Source: Gemmatimonadota bacterium
Lineage (GTDB): Bacteria; ARS69
Direction of reading: 5' to 3'
Assembly (NCBI GenBank): GCA_021604925.1
Contig: BQJX01000124.1
Span: forward strand, 1-7,455
Length of the DNA stretch: 7,455 nucleotides
The position numbers were made by a program, and so were the translations under genes. Of this stretch, positions 1-5,090 are shown piece after piece (position 1 is the first letter of the stretch; each line of letters begins with the position of its first letter). A model generated the notes under the pieces. That model saw nothing but the letters and a program-made list of their open reading frames with translations. It ran no database searches and was not told the origin of the DNA.

Positions 1-1179
1 GAGAGCCTGGGGCTGGAATTGTGGCGGACCGCCTACCGCACGAATCGCTGGCGCGAGTTCTCCCGGCAGCTGGCCACGCTGGTGCGATTGAAGCGGCGCC
101 TGGCGGACGCGGTCGGCTATCGCGACCAACCGTACGATGCGCTCCTGGACATGTACGAACCCGACGCGACCGTGGCGGACCTGGACCCGCTCTTCGACGG
201 CCTCAAGGAGGCCACGATTCCGCTCGTGCAGAAGATCGCCCGGTCCAAGCGGAAGCCGAACGAGAAGCTCCTCTCGAAGAAGTATCCGCAGGAGGGTCAG
301 CTCCGTTTCAGTCGGACGGTGCTGGACGCCATGGGCTTCGACTTCGACAGCGGCCGGATGGACCTCTCCACGCACCCGTTCTGTTCCGGATTCGGGGTCG
401 GCGACGTGCGCCTGACCACGCGCGTGAAGGAGAACGACCTGCGCTCCTGCCTGTTCGGGTCCATCCACGAGGCCGGGCACGGCCTCTACGAGCAGGGGTT
501 TGATCCCAAGCTGGCGCGCACTCCGCTGGGGAACGCCATCTCGCTGGGTGTGCACGAGTCGCAGTCGCGCCTGTGGGAGAACATCGTGGGCCGGAGCCTT
601 CCGTTCTGGAAGCACTTCCTGCCCAAGCTTCGCAAGGAGTTCCCCACGCAGCTGGCCGGCGTGAAGCTGGCGGACTTCCACTTCGCGGTGAACGCGGTCA
701 AGCCGTCGTACATCCGGGTGGAAGCGGACGAGGTCACCTACAACCTGCACATCGTGCTGCGCTACGAACTGGAAAAGGGCCTGATCGACGGCTCGATCCG
801 CGCGCAGGATCTCCCCGACGTGTGGAACGCCAAGATGAAGGAGCTGCTCGGCATCGAGCCGCGCCGCGATTCGGAGGGCGTTCTCCAGGACATCCACTGG
901 GCGATGGGGCTGTACGGGTACTTCCCCACGTACTCGCTGGGCAACCTGTACTCCGCGCAGATCTGGAAGCGCGCGCAGCGGGAAATCCCGGACGTGGAAG
1001 CGCGGCTGGCCAAGGGCGACCTGGTCACGCTGCGCGACTGGCTCCGCAAGAAGATCCACCGGCCGGGGCGCACGTACCCGGTGCCGGAACTGATGCGGCG
1101 CGCCACGGGAAGCAAGCCTTCGCCCAAGGACTTTGTGGAGTACATGGAGTCCAAGTACGGCGAGCTGTACGACCTCTAG
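1..1179 (+). CDS. M32 family metallocarboxypeptidase (carboxypeptidase Taq type), 5' end cut by window
   Basis: A cytoplasmic zinc exopeptidase that removes C-terminal residues from peptides. The frame is open to the window edge, so the true start lies upstream; about 392 residues are visible against ~500 for the family, leaving ~110 N-terminal residues outside. The M32 motifs appear in order: HPF (STHPFCSGF), DxRxT (VGDVRLTTR), the zinc motif HEAGH at visible residues 156-160 (nt 466-480), HES-Q (GVHESQSRLWENIVGRS) with the third zinc ligand Glu186 thirty residues after the first His, the spacing known in the family, then a YIRVEADEVTYNLH segment and GVLQDIHWAMG near 890-910. All catalytic and metal residues are present, so the visible part looks intact. 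It ends in a TAG, and a strong hairpin begins 10 nt later, suggesting that the transcript ends here. A role in peptide turnover that could supply free arginine to the downstream deiminase genes is inference only. Confidence 0.95.
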   Translation, partial: ESLGLELWRTAYRTNRWREFSRQLATLVRLKRRLADAVGYRDQPYDALLDMYEPDATVADLDPLFDGLKEATIPLVQKIARSKRKPNEKLLSKKYPQEGQLRFSRTVLDAMGFDFDSGRMDLSTHPFCSGFGVGDVRLTTRVKENDLRSCLFGSIHEAGHGLYEQGFDPKLARTPLGNAISLGVHESQSRLWENIVGRSLPFWKHFLPKLRKEFPTQLAGVKLADFHFAVNAVKPSYIRVEADEVTYNLHIVLRYELEKGLIDGSIRAQDLPDVWNAKMKELLGIEPRRDSEGVLQDIHWAMGLYGYFPTYSLGNLYSAQIWKRAQREIPDVEARLAKGDLVTLRDWLRKKIHRPGRTYPVPELMRRATGSKPSPKDFVEYMESKYGELYDL

Positions 1180-1189
1180 CGGCCGAACG

Positions 1190-1227
1190 CCGCCCGGTGG
1201 ATTCCGCCTCGCGGGATCGCCGGGCGG
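1190..1227 (+). terminator. Long GC-rich hairpin after the M32 gene
   Basis: CCGCCCGG at 1190-1197 pairs with CCGGGCGG at 1220-1227. Inside it, GATTCCGC (1200-1207) pairs with GCGGGATC (1211-1218) with one T-G wobble, around a 3-nt loop (CTC). Together they make an almost continuous stem of about 16-17 pairs, starting 10 nt after the stop codon. No T-run follows, so it is either a terminator of the U-tract-poor kind or an mRNA 3'-end stabiliser. The stem is read directly; the function is inferred. Confidence 0.5.
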
Positions 1228-1393
1228 TGCGCCTCGCCGGCCCCGCCCTGATCACTTCCGGCACAGCGGCGCCCGCCGCCACCGACGCCGCCGTCCCATC
1301 TCCGGGCCGGCCATGCCCCAGCCGTGCCGTCAGAACCTGCCTTCCCGCCCGGTTCCCGCCGTCGCTTCGGGATCCGCCAATGTGCTGGCATCC

Positions 1394-1408
1394 CGGCACG
1401 AATCCTGC
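1394..1408 (+). promoter_or_regulatory. Candidate sigma-54 (RpoN) -24/-12 promoter
   Basis: The site reads CGGCACGAATCCTGC. It has the GG of the -24 element at 1395-1396 and the GC of the -12 element at 1407-1408, exactly 10 bases apart, and matches the consensus TGGCACG-N4-TTGC at all but two positions. Predicted transcription would start near 1420, about 40 nt before the lipoprotein ATG. A 7-bp hairpin with a 4-nt loop (1382-1399) overlaps the -24 half, so the similarity could partly reflect a structured sequence. No activator site was identified. Confidence 0.45.
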
Positions 1409-1460
1409 GAGTCTGTGCCCGCGAGAGAACCCGGTCACCTTCGAATCTGCGAACTTGCCA

Positions 1461-2429
1461 ATGCTCTTGCGCAAACTGACAATCGGGATCATGTACGCGA
1501 TCCTTTTTTGCCTCTTCGGCTGCCTCGCGGAGCCGAGCGGGCAGAGCGATCCCAAGAAGTTCGGTCCGGATCCGGATCCGGATCCGGATCCGGACGCGGA
1601 GCCGATGTCGGCAGCGTTCTACACGCTGACCGGTGCGCATCTGCGTGACGAGGCGTGGCCGGACGCCTGGTCCGAGTACAGCGTGTTCGTGTGCAACGCT
1701 TCGCTGCCCGCCGAAACCGTGGCGACCGCCAAGGAGAGCCGCCCGGACGCCCGGTTCCTGGCGTACACGAACGTGGCGGACATCTACAACGGCTCGCTGG
1801 CCAATCCCTACTGGGCGGCCTTCCACGCGGCCTTCGATTCCACGCTGTACGTTCGGGACCTGAACACCGACACAGTGGTTCGGCTCTTCGGCGCCGACGG
1901 CACGCCGGGTTCGGGACACGGGTACTTCGTGATGCGCAAGCCCAGTGCGGACATCCTGGTGGCCTTCCACCGCGATGTCACGCTCGCCGCCGGCTTCGAC
2001 GGCCTCTACCTGGACAACTGCACGGCCGACGTGCCGAACTGGCGCCTGGACCTGCTGGCGGGAGTGTCCAACCGGGTCGACATCGACAACGACGGGGTTG
2101 CGGATCCGCAGACGATCATTCCGGACGTGTACGGAACCTGGCGCCCCTACTACACGGAACAGCTGAGAGCCGCCGTGGGCCCGGATCGAATCCTGGTGGG
2201 GAACAGCGGCGGCGCCCTGGAGGATGCCACGCTGAACGGCATCACGCTGGAAGGGGTGGGCGACCGGTTCGACGTGGTCGAGGCCAGCAACATCTTCGAA
2301 AGCCAGCGCGCCGTGGGCACGGCGCCCTTTCTCGGCGTGGCCTGGGTGACCACCCCCGCCAGCGACCTGCCCACGCGCGAACTCGTGCCCGCGGTCAACG
2401 GCCTCCACTACGGATTCATCGCGGAATGA
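1461..2429 (+). CDS. Lipoprotein with Pro-Asp linker and glycoside-hydrolase-like TIM-barrel domain
   Basis: A 322-residue putative secreted lipoprotein. The N-terminus has a basic n-region (Arg4, Lys5), a hydrophobic core and a lipobox-like LFGC with the lipidation Cys at 21; Phe at -2 is atypical. A linker at 36-45 is five Pro-Asp pairs. The remainder resembles hypothetical glycoside hydrolases of the GHL15/GH114-like TIM-barrel kind: a FLAYTNVADIY strand, FDGLYLDNC with Asp185, ILVGNSGG near 244-251 and ITLEGVG with Glu264. Asp185 and Glu264 sit at strand ends and are the best catalytic acid candidates; this is inferred from pattern, not established. The start at 1461 is chosen because it gives a proper signal peptide; an in-frame ATG at 1380 would add 27 residues that spoil it and would lie upstream of the predicted sigma-54 start. 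No clear Shine-Dalgarno sequence precedes 1461. The substrate cannot be told. Confidence 0.8.
   Translation: MLLRKLTIGIMYAILFCLFGCLAEPSGQSDPKKFGPDPDPDPDPDAEPMSAAFYTLTGAHLRDEAWPDAWSEYSVFVCNASLPAETVATAKESRPDARFLAYTNVADIYNGSLANPYWAAFHAAFDSTLYVRDLNTDTVVRLFGADGTPGSGHGYFVMRKPSADILVAFHRDVTLAAGFDGLYLDNCTADVPNWRLDLLAGVSNRVDIDNDGVADPQTIIPDVYGTWRPYYTEQLRAAVGPDRILVGNSGGALEDATLNGITLEGVGDRFDVVEASNIFESQRAVGTAPFLGVAWVTTPASDLPTRELVPAVNGLHYGFIAE
1565..1594 (+). repeat. Five perfect tandem copies of hexamer TCCGGA
   Basis: TCCGGA is repeated exactly five times inside the lipoprotein gene and encodes the (Pro-Asp)5 linker. The unit is 6 bp, two codons, so gain or loss of a copy by slippage would change linker length without shifting the frame. 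The unit is itself palindromic and, in the other register, gives GGATCC. Confidence 0.95.
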
Positions 2430-2472
2430 CCTCTGCAGGCACATCCCTGTTCAGAATCTGCGCAGCGACCCG

Positions 2473-2571
2473 CTAGAAGGCGCTCTCGCCCGTGAGGGCG
2501 CGCCCCGGAACCAGCGTGTGGATCTCATGGGTGCCCTCGTAGGCGTACACGGACTCGCCCCGGACCGCCCG
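2473..2571 (-). pseudogene. C-terminal remnant of a glutaryl-CoA-dehydrogenase-type acyl-CoA dehydrogenase
   Basis: Read on the minus strand, the last 32 codons before the TAG at 2473-2475 include ESVYAYEGTHEIHTL and end in GRALTGESAF. This is the signature C-terminus of glutaryl-CoA dehydrogenases, whose known form is close to [23 protein letters not shown]. The catalytic-base Glu of YEGTH is present (codon 2536-2538) and is followed by exactly 20 residues, as in bacterial members. Upstream of RAVRGESV the similarity stops: the frame continues but reads nothing like the ~360 residues that should precede it, and arginine deiminase occupies that space on the other strand. A Pro replaces the usual Leu or Ile in LVPGR. 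It is therefore a broken gene end. It has no start or ribosome site and is unlikely to be expressed as a protein. Confidence 0.8.
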
Positions 2572-2659
2572 CTCCGGGAGGGAACGGGCGGCCCGATCGG
2601 ACTTGCATAAACGCCGCCTCTCGTCCACGATGCCCGGCTGGAAGGGCCCCCACAGCCGC

Positions 2660-2664
2660 AGGAG
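2660..2664 (+). promoter_or_regulatory. Shine-Dalgarno site that fixes the arcA start
   Basis: AGGAG lies 4 nt before the ATG at 2669. The in-frame ATGs at 2603 and 2630 have no comparable site, and the residues they would add (Arg/Ser-rich) do not resemble arginine deiminase. The spacing is short, as it also is for arcB. Confidence 0.65.
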
Positions 2665-2668
2665 CACC

Positions 2669-3904
2669 ATGAGTAGCCCGAACATCACCTCGGAGATCGG
2701 CCGTCTGCGGCAGGTCCTGGTGCATCGTCCGGGGCTCGAGTTGGCTCGACTGACGCCCCAGAACAAGGAAGCCCTCCTGTTCGACGACATCCTCTGGGTG
2801 GAGCGCGCGCAGGAGGAGCACGACGCCTTCGTGGAGATCCTGCGCTCGCGCGACGTGGAGGTGCTGTACTTCCGCGACATGCTGGAGGCCACGCTTGCCG
2901 ACCAGGACGTCCGCGACCGCATCGTGAACGAGGTGATCACGCCCGCCACCTGCGGCCTCAGCCTCTCGGAGCGCATCCGACCGGCGCTGCGCGAATGCTC
3001 CATCGACGACCTGACGGATGTGCTGCTGGGCGGACTGCTGAAGCGCGAACTCGGCGACTGGGACATCGACGACGACTTCGCCAAGATGCACTCGGACCGG
3101 TTCCACTACATCATCCCCCCCCTGCCCAACCTCTTCTTCATGCGCGACAACGCGGCCTGGATCGGCGACGGCGTCCTCCTGAGTGTCCTGGCCACGCCGG
3201 CCCGGGCGCGCGAGGCGCGCTACCTCCGCGCGATCTACAAGTACCACCCCCGGTTTCGCGAGGAGGACTTCAAGGTCTGGTACGGGAACCAGCCCGAAGA
3301 CGTGTATCCGGGTTGCATCGAGGGCGGCGACGTTCTCGTGCTCGACGAGAAGACCGTGCTGATCGGCTGCGGCGCGCGCACGTCGCCGGCGGCGGTGGAC
3401 ACGGTGTCCCGGAGACTGTTCGAGCGCTCGTCGGTGGAGAACGTGATCCTGGTGCAGTTCCGCAAGGGACGCGCGATCATGCACCTGGATACGGTCTTCA
3501 CCATGGTGGACGTCAACAAGTTCAACTTCTTCCCCGGGGTGCTGCGCGGGATGGAGGTCTTCATCGTCCGGCGGGGGCAGGGCTCGGGGTTCGCGGTCCA
3601 GCACGCGGACGACCTGGAATCCGCCCTGCGCCAGACGCTGCGCCGCGACGATCTCAAGATCATCGCGTCTGGGACGGATGAGATCGAGTACATCCGGGAA
3701 CAGTGGGACGACGGACACAACACGTTCGCGCTCGCACCCGGAGTCGTGGTGGCGTACGCCAGGAACGCGGAAACGAATCAGCGACTTCGGGACGCCGGAG
3801 TGGAGGTCCTGGAGTTGGACGCATCGGAACTCTGTCGCGGACGGGGCGGGAGTCGCTGCATGACGCAGCCGATTCGCCGTGACCCCGTCCAGTGGGACGG
3901 TTGA
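2669..3904 (+). CDS. arcA: Arginine deiminase
   Basis: Hydrolyses L-arginine to L-citrulline and ammonia in the cytoplasm, the first step of the arginine deiminase pathway. The 411-residue length is normal (about 400-420). The N-terminus SEIGRLRQVLVHRPG is typical. All guanidino-group catalytic residues are visible: Asp160 in FFMRD, Glu218 in EGGDV, His272 and Asp274 in MHLDTVF, and the nucleophile Cys397 in GGSRCMTQP close to the C-terminus. The enzyme therefore looks active. The gene is followed 88 nt later by ornithine carbamoyltransferase, the pathway's second enzyme, on the same strand. Its upstream region (2572-2668) holds no convincing sigma-70 or sigma-54 promoter and adjoins the acyl-CoA dehydrogenase remnant, so arcA may have arrived or been rearranged at that point. 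Other deiminases (agmatine, dimethylarginine) are less likely given the close match of the whole chain to ArcA. Confidence 0.96.
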   Translation: MSSPNITSEIGRLRQVLVHRPGLELARLTPQNKEALLFDDILWVERAQEEHDAFVEILRSRDVEVLYFRDMLEATLADQDVRDRIVNEVITPATCGLSLSERIRPALRECSIDDLTDVLLGGLLKRELGDWDIDDDFAKMHSDRFHYIIPPLPNLFFMRDNAAWIGDGVLLSVLATPARAREARYLRAIYKYHPRFREEDFKVWYGNQPEDVYPGCIEGGDVLVLDEKTVLIGCGARTSPAAVDTVSRRLFERSSVENVILVQFRKGRAIMHLDTVFTMVDVNKFNFFPGVLRGMEVFIVRRGQGSGFAVQHADDLESALRQTLRRDDLKIIASGTDEIEYIREQWDDGHNTFALAPGVVVAYARNAETNQRLRDAGVEVLELDASELCRGRGGSRCMTQPIRRDPVQWDG

Positions 3905-3982
3905 TACGGGGCCCACCCATCGCCCCCTTCCCGGACTTGTTCGTATTTGTTGAGAATCCGCTGATTGGGCCCATGCGCCCCC

Positions 3983-3988
3983 AGGAGG
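3983..3988 (+). promoter_or_regulatory. Strong Shine-Dalgarno site of arcB
   Basis: AGGAGG lies 4 nt before the ATG at 3993 and 10 nt before a second in-frame ATG at 3999. Residues MAMNLHGR resemble the MAFNMHNR start of known ArcB proteins, which favours 3993. Confidence 0.75.
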
Positions 3989-3992
3989 AACC

Positions 3993-4976
3993 ATGGCGAT
4001 GAACCTGCACGGAAGACACTTCCTCACCCTGCTCGACTTCTCGTCCGCGGAGATCCGCTACCTGCTCGACCTCTCCGAGAAGCTGAAGGCCGACAAGCGC
4101 GCCGGCATCCGGGCCAAGAACCTGGAGGGCATGTCGATCGCGCTGATTTTCGAGAAGCCCTCCACCCGGACCCGCTGCGCCTTTGTCACGGCGTGCGTGG
4201 ACGAGGGAGCGCACCCGGAGTATCTGGAAGGCAAGGACCTTCGGCTCGGGGTCAAGGAGAGCACGGCGGACGTGGCCCGGGTGCTCGGGCGCATGTTCGA
4301 CGGGATCGAGTTCCGCGGCTTTGCGCACGAGACGGCCGAGGACCTGGCCAAGTGGGCCGGAGTCCCGGTCTGGAACGGGCTCACGGACCGCTACCACCCC
4401 ACCCAGGTGCTGGCGGACTTCCTGACGGTCCGGGAGAACTTCGGGGCGAACCTCCGCGGGTTCCCGTTCACCTACGTGGGCGACGGGCGCAACAATGTGG
4501 CCAACTCCCTGATGATCGGGGCCGCCAAGACCGGCATGGACTTCCGGATCGGCGCCCCGGCGTCGCTGCATCCGGAGGAGGCCCTGGTGGACCGGTGCCG
4601 GAAGATCGCGGCCGACACCGGCGGCAAGATCACGATCACGGACTCGGTCCAGAGCGCCGTAAAGGGTTCGCTGGCCATCTACACGGACGTGTGGGCCTCC
4701 ATGGGCGAGGAGGACAAGATCCCCGAGCGGATCGCGGCGCTGAAGGCGTACCGGGTCACCGCCGAAATGATGGCCATGACCGGGGAAGCCGAGACCATCT
4801 TCCTGCATTGCCTCCCCTGCTTCCACGACACCAGCACCGAAGTGGGCCGGAAATTCCCGGACATCTGCGAGGCGACCGACGAGGTCTTCGAGGGCCTCCA
4901 GTCGCGGGTGTTCGACCAGGCGGAGAACCGCCTGCACACGATCAAGGCGGTAATGGTGGCTACCCTTGGGCGCTAG
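3993..4976 (+). CDS. arcB: Ornithine carbamoyltransferase, catabolic type
   Basis: Catalyses the exchange between citrulline plus phosphate and ornithine plus carbamoyl phosphate; beside arcA it is expected to run in the catabolic direction. The 327-residue protein has the carbamoyl-phosphate loop STRTR at 57-61 (EKPSTRTRCAF), ARVLGRM, HPTQ at 135-138 (DRYHPTQVLADF), VGDGRNN, the ornithine-binding DVWASMGE and HCLP at 272-275 with active-site Cys273. Features close to Pseudomonas ArcB include the N-terminus, FNGLTD-like WNGLTDRYHPTQ, HCLPCFHD (usually HCLPAFH) and the end FDQAENRLHTIKA. An anabolic argF role cannot be excluded from sequence alone; the arcA neighbour tips the call. Carbamate kinase, which would turn carbamoyl phosphate into ATP, is not in the window. 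The stop codon (4974-4976) overlaps by one base the first stem of the structured nhaA leader, so arcB transcripts could read into it. Confidence 0.94.
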   Translation: MAMNLHGRHFLTLLDFSSAEIRYLLDLSEKLKADKRAGIRAKNLEGMSIALIFEKPSTRTRCAFVTACVDEGAHPEYLEGKDLRLGVKESTADVARVLGRMFDGIEFRGFAHETAEDLAKWAGVPVWNGLTDRYHPTQVLADFLTVRENFGANLRGFPFTYVGDGRNNVANSLMIGAAKTGMDFRIGAPASLHPEEALVDRCRKIAADTGGKITITDSVQSAVKGSLAIYTDVWASMGEEDKIPERIAALKAYRVTAEMMAMTGEAETIFLHCLPCFHDTSTEVGRKFPDICEATDEVFEGLQSRVFDQAENRLHTIKAVMVATLGR

Positions 4977-5058
4977 CCTCCAGGGCATGGGCGACAGGAG
5001 GCAACCCAGGTAAGTTGGCGCGCCCGCCGTGCGGCCGGATCGGAGCCGGCGGGCGCCC
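4976..5058 (+). ncRNA. Structured nhaA leader RNA, candidate cation riboswitch (nhaA-I-like)
   Basis: The 114 nt between arcB and nhaA are rich in exact complementarity. GCCTCC (4976-4981) pairs with GGAGGC (4997-5002). TGGG in that hairpin's loop (4988-4991) can pair with CCCA just outside it (5005-5008), forming an H-type pseudoknot. Next comes a 10-bp stem (5020-5029 with 5047-5056). CGCCC at 5021-5025 can alternatively pair with GGGCG at 4989-4993, which would exclude the downstream stem, so two exclusive folds are possible. From established knowledge, nhaA genes in several phyla carry leader riboswitches (nhaA-I and nhaA-II motifs; nhaA-I has been reported to sense Li+). Membership in that class is inferred from position and the pseudoknot; I could not match the conserved nucleotides from memory. 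Confidence 0.5.
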
Positions 5059-5067
5059 AGATTCTTT
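5020..5067 (+). terminator. Terminator-like hairpin in the nhaA leader
   Basis: GCGCCCGCCG (5020-5029) and CGGCGGGCGC (5047-5056) form a perfect 10-bp GC stem with a 17-nt loop. A T-rich stretch, ATTCTTT (5061-5067), follows 4 nt later. It fits either an intrinsic terminator ending the arcAB transcript or the expression platform of a riboswitch, because only 23 nt separate it from the nhaA start, too little for an ordinary separate promoter. Confidence 0.5.
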
Positions 5068-5078
5068 CCCCGGAATGC

Positions 5079-5082
5079 GGAG
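5079..5082 (+). promoter_or_regulatory. Shine-Dalgarno site supporting the TTG start of nhaA
   Basis: GGAG lies 8 nt before the TTG at 5091, a good spacing, and no in-frame ATG or GTG is available at the conserved N-terminus. CTCC at 4978-4981, the 5' arm of the leader's first stem, is complementary to this site and could mask it if the pseudoknot is not formed (inference). Confidence 0.6.
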
Positions 5083-5090
5083 TAGGTAAC

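Noticed and set aside
573..1460. Upstream extension of the lipoprotein frame through the carboxypeptidase gene and the gap
   Set aside because: The extension is out of frame with M32 coding, reads as Arg/Ala/Gly-rich shadow, and would bury the signal peptide and lipobox that begin at 1461.
1176..2444. A 422-codon minus-strand frame opposite the lipoprotein
   Set aside because: Its sequence mirrors the plus-strand codon pattern, and the plus strand has a signal peptide, linker and domain motifs; no motif was seen in the antisense product.
2601..2610. Possible promoter element ACTTGCATAA before arcA
   Set aside because: No matching -35 at 16-18 bp and no GG at the distance needed for sigma-54; a chance AT-rich patch is as likely.
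2603..2668. Longer arginine deiminase using the ATG at 2603 or 2630
   Set aside because: There is no Shine-Dalgarno site, the extra residues are unlike ArcA, and AGGAG precedes the ATG at 2669, where similarity begins.
3993..4976. Anabolic ornithine carbamoyltransferase (argF)
   Set aside because: Close agreement with ArcB at both ends, HCLP-CFHD rather than the usual anabolic context, and the adjacent arginine deiminase favour the catabolic call, though sequence alone does not exclude dual use.
5017..5024. GGCGCGCC palindrome in the nhaA leader as a separate protein-binding site
   Set aside because: It is better explained as part of the 10-bp hairpin arm; an 8-bp GC palindrome is common in DNA of this composition.
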